From Leishmania mexicana MHOM/GT/2001/U1103 (Eukaryota > Euglenozoa > Kinetoplastea > Trypanosomatida > Trypanosomatidae): DNA of 64,000 nt. The notes beneath the pieces were generated by a model. It searched no databases and was not told the DNA's origin. It saw nothing but the letters and a program-made list of their open reading frames with translations. Numbering within the stretch: the stretch's first letter is position 1; each line of letters starts with the position of its first letter. Position numbers and translations under genes: made by a program. Location: NCBI RefSeq assembly GCF_000234665.1, contig NC_018337.1, positions 644,222-708,221 of the forward strand, given 5' to 3'. Positions 41,030-51,712 of the stretch are shown one piece after another.

Positions 41030-42400
41030 TGGTGTACCAGCCTTTCAGCATCGCGGTGCAGCAAGGGAGACGACGCACGGCGCCGGCGTGTCCGTGCCCA
41101 CCCAGCACGGCACGGGCACAGCGGTGCGCCCTCCCCCTTTCTCAACGACAAAGGGGACGCAGTGGCGTTGCGGCTGTGCTGCCGCGTTCCTGCCAGGCAC
41201 ACACACGCCACGCACGCCGCGCACCTGAGAGTCACCTCGCGGCACGGGAGGTTCTCCACCAGCCACCAGGCAATGTCGCTCGCCGTCCGCACGCCGTCGG
41301 GGCGGGCGCCGGCTCGCGCCGTCCGGTGTGGGACGCGAGACGACGACCCAGCCGGCCGGGTGGGCTCGTGAGGCGCAGGTGCCGGAAGCATCACCAGAGC
41401 AGCACCAACTACACCATCCGGTCATGCGGAGTCCACCGCGGGAGTGGGGTGGCGGGTCGCCACGCCGTATGTGACGGCATGCAGCGGCTCGACGCGGACT
41501 GAGGGGAGAGAAGCGCGGCACGCAGGCAGACACGGCAGGGTCTCACAGCGTCCGCTTGCGGTATGACCCGGTGCAGCGGCAGGACGGCTCGTCCTCGACC
41601 ACGCGGATGTGGCCGCCGTGCCACAGGGCGTAGGGGCGCACTGCTGCTGCACGCGCGCATCGGTCGCCGTGTCGCGTGGTGGACTCGGCACGCTCAACAC
41701 AAAAGGCAATCGAGCGCCGGCGGACCGCGTGACGCCGCTGACAGCCGCCTCGAGGCGCGTGCACGGCGCCCGGCCCTCCAGGCGATGGACTCGCGCCTAG
41801 CACGCCTGCACCCCCTCCACCTCCGCAGCATCAGAGCCGCACCACCCGCAATCAGCGTCTCCGCATGCGCAGTTCATCGTCCGCCTTCTCCGGAGCCTTC
41901 GAAGCACATGGGGTGCCATCGCTAGCCGGTCTCACCGCTCGTCAGCTCCGACAACCGCAGGCCGCGCGAGCCCCATGAGCGCATGAGCGCCACATGCACA
42001 GCTGCGTTGCCGACACCAGCGAAGTCGCAGCCCAACGCAAGCGGCGCCACCGTCTCCACCGTCGAGACAACAGCTGCAGACAGACCACACCGGTACGGCA
42101 CGCCTCCTACGGCGTGAGAGAGGCATCGAATGGAGTGGGGCCAATGGGACCCGGTATGACGGACTCGGGCGTACCCACATTCGTGCACGGCGACTGGCGC
42201 ACCCACCGGCTCGCCTAGGACGCAGAGGCCGAGACAGCCGCGAGAGGGAGTGCCCGAGAGCTGGGCATCAGCAGTTCCACCCCATGGCGCGCCTTCACCA
42301 TGAGGTGGACAAGTAGAAGATTGTCGCGTCGAGCTGCCGTCAGTAAAAGGGCTACTTACGGTGTTTTGCCAACGCGGTGAAGGATTTATCGGAGGCACTG
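41030..42400 (-). pseudogene. Decayed gene remnants upstream of amastin 2
   Basis: Protein-like minus-strand pieces in changing frames: HLMVKARHGVELLMPSSRAL (about 42308-42250), LCVLGEPVGAPVAVHECGYA (about 42230-42170), HWPHSIRCLSHAVGGVPYRC (about 42150-42090), FAGVGNAAVHVALMRSWGSR (about 42025-41965) ending at a TAG near 41922, then ARPDGVRTASDIAWWLVENL (about 41305-41245) and PCREVTLRCAACVA. Part of the block aligns with 31975-32400. Frameshifts and stops exclude an intact gene. Identity unknown; a tuzin-like origin is possible only by context. Confidence 0.55.
41430..41660 (-). repeat. Inverted copy of the amastin 3'-flank element
   Basis: Read on the minus strand this segment matches plus-strand 34685-35050, 37345-37450 and 38710-39040: first GTGCGCCCCTACGCCCTGTG with GGCACGGCGGCCACATC and GAGCCGTCCTGCCGCTGCAC, then after a deletion GTGAGACCC...CCGTCA-ATACGGCGTGG. 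Three copies are therefore direct and one inverted. Confidence 0.75.
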
Positions 42401-42610
42401 TCGTGGGGATGCGTTTAGAGTGGCGATTGCTGATAGGTAAGAGACCGAAAAGAGGAACTATGCCAGCTGTGTGGCGGCATGCACTTCCTTGATGAACGAG
42501 AAAATGTCGAAAAACCGTTGGCTTGATAAGCCGACTGTCCGGTCAACAACAACAAAAAAAAGAAAGCCCCGGGTTCCTCTGCCTTCATGTGGCCAACGCT
42601 CCTCTCGTCA

Positions 42611-45600
42611 TTACTGGGCTACTGGAGTGGCAGGGTACAATTCGAGCACGTTATCCGCGTCGTCGTTGATCTGCTGCTGCCGCAAAAACTGCTGAAAAGC
42701 CGCCTCGTCGTGCACCACTAGCTTGCCGTCTGTCTTCGTGCTGCACTCGGCAAGCACGAGGGGCAACTCTCCCTTTTCAAGCTTCACAAAGACATTGTTG
42801 TTAAAGAGGGTTGTCTCGTCCACCATGCGAACGTAATCCATAAAGTTCTCCGCGAAGAGCTTGAAGGAGCGTAGCTGCATCGAGATTGGGACACCGCGGT
42901 TGGTTTGGAACTTGCGCAGAAATCCGCGTGGAACGGCAGTCTCCACCTCTACGGTGATACCGAGGAAAATAATTTTGTACGGCATCGGGAGGGCGGGTTG
43001 GCGATTCTTTTCGGCCATGAAGTACTTTTCCATCTGGGTCTCCTTGTCGTAGCCTGGACCTTGTTTGAAGAGTGTGAGGTGGGCATCACGCACCATGGCG
43101 ACAACCTGCTGCACAAACGGCTTCCACATCATGGTGCCGTCGAGAACGATGCTGCGGCCTTGGTTGATCGCCTTCACAAGGAGGTTCTCGGCAGCACGTG
43201 TGCTGTGCGTGTGCGCCTCCGACGACGACATCTCACACTCTAGCGGCAGCTTGAACTCATCGGCGTTCACAATAACGCTCTGCTCTTTATGACTTTCCCA
43301 CCAGCTGCTCTTGGCAAGAGCCGCCACGGCTGTCGTCTTGCCTGCGGCCATGCCGCCGCCAAGAAAAATGAAAAGAGGTTCATCCGGCTGCTGCTGAGAT
43401 GGCGCCGACGGGAGAGGTGTGTGTGTGCTACCATTTCCGCCGCTCCCGGTAGCACTAAAGTCGTCCTTGACGCCTTGCAAGCGTCGAAGCGTCACGACTG
43501 CCGAGTGCAGCTCGCGGTAACGCTTGAACTTCTCCTCGTGACGAATTGTTTTGATGCACGTGAAGAATTCCTTCATCTTCCGCAGTCGTGGGACACTTGC
43601 TCCGCGAGAGCTGATCCACTCTACAAGAGCAGGAACCGTCTGCACGCCATCTAAGGGATAGATGACGTGGTCACCGCCGTCCAAGATGCCCTCAAGAGAG
43701 TAACGCTCCACCCCTCCGCTGTCCTCTGCGAGCGGCTGCACCCTATCCTCCACACTGCCGCCGTGAATGCTGGAATTCACCCTGGTACTGCTGCTGCCGC
43801 TGCTGAACTGCGGCGGCGTGGCCACCAACTCGCTTCGAGCGCTTTTCTCCACGGAGGTACTGAAGAGGATCTCCGTCGGCGTTCGCGGTGCCGCTGCGGT
43901 CCATTTGTCAGTCGATTGCACAAGTAGCGAGGGTGCTTCTGACCGACTGTTCGGTGTCGCGCTCGTATGTCTCTCCGACGCGGCGTCGAGGTCGCCGACG
44001 ATCTTGTACCCGTCACCTCGGCCCCGTCTAGGTGGGCTGGGGCGCAAGTCCATACTAGTGTTTTTTGGCAATGTCGCAACTTCTTCACTGCCTGCCGTTG
44101 CAGTCGTCCCTTCTGGTGTGTTGCTGCTGCAACCGTTTGTGCACCGCGAAGTCTCTTCTTCGTTGTCAGGCGGGGCCGGGGGCCCTGCATCAACAACGCG
44201 AGAATGCCCGTAGCGATACGGCGCCAATCGCGTCTGTGTGAAATGCGCTGAAGTCTTGGCAAGGACCTTTGGTGCCAACGAAGTCAACAACGGTGTTGCG
44301 TCGTCTGTGCAAGTGTGCGCACCGGCGTTCGGATCCTGGTGGCCGTGTTTTTGGTGTAAAATGGGAGGCGTGTACACGATGGTTGGGAACCAGCTGACCC
44401 TGTACAGGCTTGACAGCTCTGGCTCCGCTACGGCATAGACGACGGCTATGGTCGGCATCGGGTCAAGCAGCCGCCTCGCTGTGATCTTCTGGAACATGTC
44501 GATCACTTCGTTGCTCTTGGCCGAGTACTTGGCATGGAAGATAATCACAAGACCCTTTGTGTTGCTCTGCAGTGCTTCGCGGTAGTTGCTAAGCGTCAAA
44601 AAGCGCAACCCGTACACGGCCGCGGCGTTGAAGGCGCGGGCGGACATGACGTTTGGCGACATAATAGGCGTACAGGCACTCCTTGGGGTGGTGTTGCACG
44701 CGTGTGCACTGACCAGCATCACGCTTGGGGACGCGGTGGACGCTCCCTCGTCGGTTAACGTTTTGCTGAATGTCGGCGAGAGTTTTAGCAGGGGAGTGGT
44801 CACAATGGCGTCGGACGGCTTTCCCTTGCTAACCGACGTTGAAGTGAACTGCTTCTGCAGCCTCTGAAAGTTGAACTCATCTATTTTCGCATTGCTAGCT
44901 ATTGGTGAGTCACTAGCAGGGACAGGGTCGTGCCTATTGGGGGCTGCCGCGCCCACGGTGGCGCTGACGATGTATCTCGGATGACGCAGCGAGCCTACGC
45001 ACGAGCGCGGCGCCACCGTTGAGGTGAATGTGTCCAACGGCTGCAGTCTCTCCGTCGGCTCGAGGTAGGTGTGCGGGGGGAGCAGCCACGGCGTGTGCAC
45101 CACGTCATCGGCCCCTTCATTGGGGGCAAGATCAGCGCACATAGGCAGCACGTACTCCCGCACGTACACCTCGTACTCCTTGTTGATCTGAATCACGTAG
45201 TCGGCTCGGTGCCAGTTCCACGAAAAATACATGGGTACAAGCGTGTTGAGAATAGACAGCAGGTGTTCCACCGACTTTTCCGGGTCGCAGCAGGACATTC
45301 CGGCCTCCACATCACGCTTGTCAGTGTGATTTTCAGATGAGTGCGCCGCGCATCCGTCATCAGAGGTGTCTTCGCTAGAGTCTTTCGCGTCGCACCCGAG
45401 GTGTACGGCGAGATCGGGGGAGTTGATGCAGTAGGAAGCACGCTTGCGAATATGCCGGATGAGACGGGATCGGTCTTGCGCAAAGCGAATCGCCCACTTG
45501 TGGCACAGCTCTTTTAGCAGCTCGGGGTTTTCACGTGTAAGAAAGAGCATCGTACAACACGCGGCAAGCTTCGCCACGTACATGTACGGCGGATGCTCGA

Positions 45601-45658
45601 TCGCCTTGAGCACGTACTCGACAAAAGGCACGTAAGGAGGTGGCGATTGCATCGTCAT
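42611..45658 (-). CDS. Thioredoxin-fold plus zeta-type P-loop kinase fusion protein
   Basis: 1015 aa from the ATG at 45658. The frame is open to 46108 but the extra 150 residues are UTR-like, and a CTCAG acceptor sits just before the chosen ATG. Residues 1-235 are a helical region with conserved-looking Trp/Tyr/Cys. Residues 350-432 form a thioredoxin-like domain: GLVIIFHAKYSAKSNEVIDM (369-388) and the cis-Pro WFPTIV (423-428), but the CxxC is replaced by YSAKS, so it should be redox-inactive. A disordered linker (about 435-640) follows. The C-terminal kinase domain has FLGGGMAAGKTTAV (765-778), the catalytic NADEFKLPL (798-806) and SIVLDGTM (836-843), matching the zeta_toxin Pfam family of P-loop kinases found in many eukaryotes. 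A true toxin role is not implied; the substrate is unknown. Confidence 0.9.
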   Translation of the reverse strand: MTMQSPPPYVPFVEYVLKAIEHPPYMYVAKLAACCTMLFLTRENPELLKELCHKWAIRFAQDRSRLIRHIRKRASYCINSPDLAVHLGCDAKDSSEDTSDDGCAAHSSENHTDKRDVEAGMSCCDPEKSVEHLLSILNTLVPMYFSWNWHRADYVIQINKEYEVYVREYVLPMCADLAPNEGADDVVHTPWLLPPHTYLEPTERLQPLDTFTSTVAPRSCVGSLRHPRYIVSATVGAAAPNRHDPVPASDSPIASNAKIDEFNFQRLQKQFTSTSVSKGKPSDAIVTTPLLKLSPTFSKTLTDEGASTASPSVMLVSAHACNTTPRSACTPIMSPNVMSARAFNAAAVYGLRFLTLSNYREALQSNTKGLVIIFHAKYSAKSNEVIDMFQKITARRLLDPMPTIAVVYAVAEPELSSLYRVSWFPTIVYTPPILHQKHGHQDPNAGAHTCTDDATPLLTSLAPKVLAKTSAHFTQTRLAPYRYGHSRVVDAGPPAPPDNEEETSRCTNGCSSNTPEGTTATAGSEEVATLPKNTSMDLRPSPPRRGRGDGYKIVGDLDAASERHTSATPNSRSEAPSLLVQSTDKWTAAAPRTPTEILFSTSVEKSARSELVATPPQFSSGSSSTRVNSSIHGGSVEDRVQPLAEDSGGVERYSLEGILDGGDHVIYPLDGVQTVPALVEWISSRGASVPRLRKMKEFFTCIKTIRHEEKFKRYRELHSAVVTLRRLQGVKDDFSATGSGGNGSTHTPLPSAPSQQQPDEPLFIFLGGGMAAGKTTAVAALAKSSWWESHKEQSVIVNADEFKLPLECEMSSSEAHTHSTRAAENLLVKAINQGRSIVLDGTMMWKPFVQQVVAMVRDAHLTLFKQGPGYDKETQMEKYFMAEKNRQPALPMPYKIIFLGITVEVETAVPRGFLRKFQTNRGVPISMQLRSFKLFAENFMDYVRMVDETTLFNNNVFVKLEKGELPLVLAECSTKTDGKLVVHDEAAFQQFLRQQQINDDADNVLELYPATPVAQ

Positions 45659-45700
45659 GCTGAGTGGGGGAGGAGACCAAGCAGAGGGGAAGTGAACCTG
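45659..45700 (-). promoter_or_regulatory. Candidate polypyrimidine tract and spliced-leader acceptor
   Basis: On the minus strand CTTCCCCTCTGCTTGGTCTC continues into TCCCCCACTCAG, ending at 45660, one base before the ATG at 45658. It supports the internal start of the kinase-fusion gene, although a more upstream acceptor may be the main one. Confidence 0.45.
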
Positions 45701-47102
45701 ACAGAGGGAGCACACATACACACTAGGACGAAAAAAAGAGAGTGTGGTTTTCTGAGCGCCAATACCAAGCCGAAACGCACGCACGAAAACTACCAAAAAA
45801 ACCCTCGACACACGCCGAGATTTTCGTCGGTTTCGCCTTGCTGTACCCACTTCTTCTTCGTTTACTTCTCGCGTTGCACCCCACCCTCTCCTCCTCACCG
45901 CAAAGATTGGGGCGAATGGACCACCGTTCTCGATACACCGAGACTCGTTGAGAGGCAAAGAGCGCAGAGACAACAGAAAGCAAGTGCGACTTCGCGCGTG
46001 AAGAAGTAACCAGAGAAGGAAAGAGAGAGGAACATACACAGAGAAAGTGGTAGATAAAGAGAGAGCGCGCGAAAAAAATGAATCACTTGTGGAGGCTAGG
46101 GGCGCCAAAAGAAATGGAGTTCAAAGGTGATCACCCACAATGAGCTCGCAGAGGGGGGGGGAGGGAAGCAAAACAAAAACATCAACCAACGAAACTTCAC
46201 TAAGATCGCAAGATCGGCGATTGAGGAAGAGGCAACTTCTCTTGCAGCGAATCGCTAGGTTGCACACGCTTCACTTTCAGAGGTCAGGTCTCACCCGCAA
46301 ACTTGATACGAGGCGGAAGTACGAGAGACCACACGCATATGCCACGAAGAGTGTTCAACCACCCGTGAACAACTGAGGTGAGAGAACGGGTGCAATTAGA
46401 ATGCGGCGCGTTTCTCGAAACCGCAGCTAGGACTTTCCCTGCTCTCTTGTCTGCGGCTGCTTTTTGATGGACAGAAAAAAAAATTATCGTACAAGAAGAG
46501 AGGCAACAACAACAAGCACATGAAAACAAAGAAGGAGAGTCCACACAGCGACCATATACAGTCCGTTGAGCAGCAGGGCAGATCGATTCGTAGTAGTGAA
46601 CAAAATCAAAGAAAAAATAAAGAGAGACAGTACGGCAGCCGTCGACGACAGGGGAGTGGTGAGAGGAGTAGGAGGGGGGAGGAGAGAGAGAGGTGTGTGT
46701 GGGAGGGGGGAGGGGGGAGAACGCAAGAAGTGATGTTGGTATCAAAGAGGGAGGGAGAGAGAATCAATGTGACAGGCACTAGTCCATTTAAACGGGTAAT
46801 AATAATAGTAAGAGAGACGCGGTCACGAACGGAGAGGCACAAGGAAAACCAAACAGATGCGAGGTGAGAGGTGATGGCCAAGGTACTAAGAAAGAAAAAT
46901 ATACACAAAGGCAGGACACCGGAAATAGAGGGAGATAGAGAGACAGCACGAGCAAGAGGCAAGCAACAAGTGAAGTCTAGAAATAAGCAGACCCAGACAC
47001 ACTCACACATACACATACACACACACGGGGAAAAAAAGGCAAGCCTCTTTGACCTTGCGCTGATCAGGACAACTTTTCTAATCCTCTTTTTTTCACGTTG
47101 CT

Positions 47103-47119
47103 TATATATATATATATAT
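47103..47119. repeat. (TA)8 microsatellite
   Basis: A short uninterrupted TA run in the peptidase 3' UTR spacer. Confidence 0.9.
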
Positions 47120-47634
47120 GTTGATCAAGTAGGTTTCACCGTTCTCTTTTCCCGTGTTGCACAAGCTCTGTAGTACGCTAGTCGGTCCCCCCTACGTTTA
47201 TCAAGACTCCGGATCGGCCTCTTTTTTTCTCTCTTTTATTGTCTTTCCACCACCGCTCACACACAATCCGTATGCCAACTCGGTGGCCTGGTCCTCCTCT
47301 TCGACGTGCGTGGGTGTGCGCTCTGGATCGTTTTTCTTCGCTGCGCCACCGTCCCCGTTTATTTTTCTATGTGTGAGCGTCGACGCGGGCTGGGGAAACG
47401 GTGGGGAGCTGCAACGATCAACTCCGATGAAGCCTTGCTGTTCTTTTTTTTATCGGCTCAGCAGTTGAGTGTGCGCGGACGTCTGCAGCTTTTTTTTTCT
47501 GCGAAGCGATGGCTGCCTTCACTGCTGCACGAGAACAACGTTCCAGACCTTCCCCGTATATAAAAGCAAAAGGGTAGATACGTGGCCTCCCCTCGCTGCC
47601 TTTCCCCTATCACTGATGTGCCTGCGCGTTGCTG

Positions 47635-47637
<3 letters not shown>

Positions 47638-47691
<54 letters not shown>
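47638..47691. repeat. (GT)27 microsatellite
   Basis: 54 bases of perfect GT repeat, the longest dinucleotide run in the window; CA on the sense strand. Confidence 0.97.
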
Positions 47692-47692
<1 letters not shown>

Positions 47693-48929
47693 AGGGAGTG
47701 GGGTGCGTCTTGCCGTTAGGTATAGGCGACGCAGCAAATGTGGTGGTGGTGTGTGTGTGTATTTGATCTGGGAGATGACGGCAGGCGGGACGGGTCGCAG
47801 GCAGCAGGGGTACACGGCGCCGGGCACCTCTTTTTTTTGGTCTCTTGGAGGGGAAGGGGAGCGGGGGATGGTATTCGTCTTTCTTTTCGATTCCGGGTCG
47901 TGCTCGCTGCACCATACACGGTTGCTCCTTCCCCTTTTAGGGGTTCCTTGAGCGTAACGACGACGGTGGTTCTTCGGCCGCCTCGTTTCGAGGCGCTGGG
48001 CGCTTGGTGTCGTTATGCCTTCGCTGTGTGGGATGATTGCGCTCCAGCAACGCAGGAAAAAAAAACACAAAATAAGGGAAAGGGGGTGCGAGGAAGAGCC
48101 CAGGGAGCCGGGGACAGACAACAAAAAAAAATGTATACACCGTGTACGTACGCACCCGAAAAAAAAAAACGAGACAGAAGGCAGACATGCAAGGTCACGA
48201 GCACCACGACGATTTCAGGATGCTAGGACTGACCAGGAGGGGGGAGAGGGGCATAGCAGAAACACCAAGCACAACAACAACCGGCAAGCCACCTTCTAAA
48301 CGGCGGCTCTTGGCGTGCATGGGGGACGAACAAGTTTTGGTTCGGGCACACATACCACAAACAGCGGAGATTTAGGGTAAAAGATGAAAGGGCAAGGAGA
48401 AATAGAGAAAGAGGTTGCACACAGTGCCGTAAAAGGTGACGTGCAGTCCAAAAAGCAGAGGGTGTGCAAAGGTGCGCCATGTGACACGTGAACCCGCGCC
48501 ATCATCGGACCGTCGCTTCATGCGTTCTCCGTTTGAGGGCTGTGAAGATTTGGAGCGCCGATGCAGCCTCTTGGTGGTTGCTCATGTGTGCGTCTGCGCG
48601 TCTGTGCGCACGTGATGGATGAAACAGGCGCGTCAACAGAGCCGATATGGCCGCTTTCGTTATTTTGTTTCTCGTAAAGGGTGTGGGAAAATGAAGCGGA
48701 ACTCGTGCGTGATGTTCTGCTCAGGAGACGCGTAGGAGAGAAAGCGCTAGTGGTGAACGGAACGACTTCACGCCGACGGGAACAGGCGAGGAGGAAGACG
48801 CCACGCAGAACACAAAAGTGGTACATCTTCCGCGTGTCGTGTTGTCATCAACTTGGCCCGAGAATGAGCGCGATGATGGGGCGAAAGAACGTGAACAAGC
48901 GCACCGCTCCTTCGCTGCTAGAGATTTCT

Positions 48930-49763
48930 TCACGAGGTCATCAAAGACAGCAGGCCGTTCATGAGACACTTCACTTGCACCGACTGCACCATCGTCGTTG
49001 GGTTGTAAGCCACAATCGGTCCGCCCTCGATCTCCGTCTTGCCGCGAATCGGATCGACAACGTGAATGAAGATGCCATAGACAACACCCGGGTTCCTTTC
49101 CTGAAGTCGCAGCGCGCGATAGAGGGCGCAGTTGCACAGGTAGCGCCCGGCGTCGCGCGAAATTGCCCAGCTCGGCGCCTGAAACGCTGGCATCATCATG
49201 TCCTTCCTGTTCGGCTCCACTGATGTCATCTCATTGTTAGTCACAGCACCCGTTCTAGAGTGATGCCATGACTCGGCAATCGTATCGTTCACCTCCTGAA
49301 TCAAGCTCTCCAGCTTCTCAAACTGCGGAGAGCCCTCCTTGCCGAACCAGCTCTCGTGAAACACTTCAATCGGGCCGTCCTCCGGTGCAATGGGCTCGTG
49401 ATTGAGCACCTTACCGTCCACGTCAGGGACGTTCGCAAAAAGCTCGTTGTAGCCCTGCACCTCGACGCGGATGAGCCCCGTTGTGTCATTGTGAACACCT
49501 AGGTGGCAGAGAAGGATCTTCACCTTGACGGCGCCGTGTTCGGCAATGATTTCGGCAATTTCCCTCTCCACCCTCTCGAAGTACGCCGCGACGGCTGTCA
49601 CGCTGACATCCAGCTCCGTGTACCGCACCTCTGCTACGTCGGGGTGACGCTTCAGGTCCTCCACGACCCGAAGGGCAATGTCGGAGCTGGGGTTCACCTT
49701 CACAGTGGCGAAGGGTCCGTAGCCCGTGATGAATACGACGATGCCCGCCTTGGAGTGCAGCAT
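48930..49763 (-). CDS. PPI: Pyroglutamyl peptidase I (peptidase family C15)
   Basis: 277 aa, soluble. It removes N-terminal pyroglutamate from peptides. The N-terminus VVFITGYGPFATVKVNPSSD (9-28) is the family TGF-x-PF-x6-NPS signature. Candidate catalytic residues are Glu101 in IRVEVQGYN, Cys210 in SRDAGRYLCN (bacterial counterpart AG-T-F/Y-V/L-CN) and His234 in YGIFIHVVDP. An insert at about 120-195 makes it longer than the roughly 215-residue bacterial enzymes, as in other eukaryotic and trypanosomatid forms. No signal peptide, so cytosolic. In Leishmania and Trypanosoma this enzyme has been linked to differentiation and to cleavage of modified peptides such as host hormones. The start is the only upstream Met in a bounded frame. 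Confidence 0.96.
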   Translation of the reverse strand: MLHSKAGIVVFITGYGPFATVKVNPSSDIALRVVEDLKRHPDVAEVRYTELDVSVTAVAAYFERVEREIAEIIAEHGAVKVKILLCHLGVHNDTTGLIRVEVQGYNELFANVPDVDGKVLNHEPIAPEDGPIEVFHESWFGKEGSPQFEKLESLIQEVNDTIAESWHHSRTGAVTNNEMTSVEPNRKDMMMPAFQAPSWAISRDAGRYLCNCALYRALRLQERNPGVVYGIFIHVVDPIRGKTEIEGGPIVAYNPTTMVQSVQVKCLMNGLLSLMTS

Positions 49764-51712
49764 GTTAAGCGGTGCGGAACTGCGAGGAACCCTGTGTCCT
49801 CGTAGGAAGCCACTTGTGTTATAGTGAGACGTTAATTGCCCGGTGCACGTGTGTGGTGGCAGTTACGGAGGGAAGGTGGAAGATAATTCTCGCCCAGTGC
49901 TGATGGCATAGTTCTTCAGAAAGACGATAGGGCGAGCAAAAACCCACGAAGAGGCGCTGTTCGAGAGGGATGATGAGAAGTGCGTAAAAGAGAAATGTGT
50001 GGGTCTGTGGCCGTAGCGGAGGCTGCATAGTAAGAGACAGCTCACCACCGTTTTCTCTGTTCAGTTTACACGATTCCACGAGTAGAGGCTTCCACTACTA
50101 TCCCCAGAATAACCACACGGTCTTCGGTGCAAGTAGAGGTGTTCTACGCATGCGCCTCCGTATCGGTGTTCGGAGCAAGATGATCAAGTTCTAAACAGCT
50201 ACGGAGAACGCGCATACAAACATACGCGTACACCTCATTAAGCCAAGTAAGCCAGTAGCAGCACACGCAGCCGCGGCCCCACTAAAATGAGCGGAAAACC
50301 GCAGCTACGGCTAGGTAAGGACAATTGCTACGGAGTCTTGAGCACGCTCGATTCCGGACGGACGTGCGCTAACATTCGAATAGTAGCAAAGCGTTTTTTT
50401 TTTCGCTTTCGCGCCCTCGTCCCTAGAAGTAGTAGTCTCCGCTGCACCGGCAAGGTGTCACCTGCACTGCGTCGCCGTCGACACCGGCCGCCACCGCCCA
50501 CATTTAAACACGCTATGCGATTCCTATGCGGCGCTTCCTTTGTTGTTCTGTTCGGTTGTTGAAGATTTCGTGAAGAGGCCCTGCAGTAACCCGGAAGAGA
50601 ATCCCGAATGTGACGGAAACTGGCGGGGAGGAGAGAGAGAGACATTCATGTGAGAGATGAGGAGGCCACACAGGCAGACATGATCTGCTTGTCAACTCCC
50701 CTGTATACTCGAGGGTACGCACAAATGGAGGACACCAATTTGGGGCAGGGTTGCGGAAGAGGGCATTGTGGAGAAACGAAACCCATCATAATAATGACTT
50801 CAAGCGTTCGATTCCCCTGCGTCGGTACGCGGCGAAGGAGGCATTGCCATGAGCGCCATGTACGTTCAGTGACAGTGGACCAGAGAGTGCAAAGCACATC
50901 TTGAGAACTCTACAGCGCTTAGTTTTAGCGTTTTTCCCTGGTGTCCTATCATGACGGGGGTGCGGATGGGGGAGGAGGAGGGCACCACCCCGCAGGGCGT
51001 GGTATCTCAGGGTCCAGTGCACCTCCTCCTCCCTATCCCTGCCAGATGCCAGAGCACTTCTGGTGGTGACAAGGTCGTGCATCCACGACGTAGGGAGGGG
51101 AAGGGGTCCGAGCGATGCTTACCGCTACGCCTGTCGGCGAGGAGGCCCCGGGTGGCGCTGCACCGGTGCGACGGCCAACAGTGGGCACAGCTTTTGCCAT
51201 CCCTATGATTGGGCATGGCGTCCGCGCGACTCGAATGTATCCTGCCCCCGGCCCTCAACACTGCCTACTGGGTGGTGGGGGGCCTGAGTGTCACCCCCGA
51301 GGGTGGGGGGATGCACCAGGGGTGGCGACCGTCCTGAGGAGGAAGCGGCTGTGCGGGGCCCTGAGAGGCCGCAGTATGTGTGTGTGGAGGGAGGCTGAGG
51401 CAAGGGGGTCGTGCACTCACATGACCGAGTCGGCGCGTTGCTGCGACGCGTGCGTCTAGCGCGACTTGGTGCCGCGCGATGGGGGCCTGTGAAAGGGCGG
51501 GGTGTTGTGAAGCCTGACCTCCTGTTCTACTCCAGGACGAGCACCTTACAAGAGAGAAAATGCCTGCTGTTCTTGTGGCGATATAAGACTGACGCTATAT
51601 CAGGACAGAGACACGCCGACAAGTAGTCAAGCAAGCATTTCGAGAACATGCCTAAGGCAGCATTGCGCGCTGCACACCATACACCCACACGTAAAAGCTC
51701 CAGCGCACCGCA
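49764..51712. other. Intergenic spacer carrying a SIDER-like element
   Basis: 1.95 kb between the peptidase gene and the small TM gene. Besides the retroposon-like element at 50940-51520 it holds nothing gene-like. Confidence 0.6.
50940..51520 (-). mobile_element. SIDER-like retroposon, minus orientation
   Basis: A 580 bp GC-rich block unlike the simple-sequence spacer around it, sense to the neighbouring genes. Minus-strand landmarks: GGTCGCCACCCCTGGTGCA (about 51331), AGTAGGCAGTGTTGAGGGCC (about 51273), GCAGGATACATTCGAGTCGC (about 51245), GTGCACTGGACCCTGAGATA (about 51022) and CCCCCATCCGCACCCCCGTC (about 50975). The same blocks occur, degraded and inverted, at 9236-9668. Size, composition and location in a 3' UTR fit the Leishmania SIDER1/SIDER2 families, short extinct retroposons some of which act as 3'-UTR mRNA-stability elements. 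It lacks coding capacity. Confidence 0.7.

Larger units (their letters stand above)
45701..48929. other. Intergenic spacer with long GT repeat, no gene seen
   Basis: 3.2 kb holding the 3' UTR of the peptidase gene and the 5' region of the kinase-fusion gene. It shows G/GA-rich 46625-46725, AT 47103-47119, GT 47638-47691 and A-rich 48050-48175. Open frames of up to about 200 codons (47519-48124 minus, 46284-46745 minus) are simple-sequence artefacts. Confidence 0.6.

Noticed and set aside
42611..45658. Classical toxin-antitoxin system because of the zeta domain
   Set aside because: No epsilon-like antitoxin gene is adjacent, and eukaryotic members of this kinase family occur in multidomain proteins unrelated to plasmid addiction.
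45659..46108. 150-residue N-terminal extension of the kinase-fusion protein
   Set aside because: Encoded by UTR-like sequence containing a polypyrimidine tract; an acceptor AG precedes the internal ATG.
47638..47691. Long GT repeat as a telomere or CRISPR-like array
   Set aside because: A plain dinucleotide microsatellite without spacers or TTAGGG units.
47519..48124. 201-codon minus-strand frame
   Set aside because: A third of it is Thr-His from the GT microsatellite.
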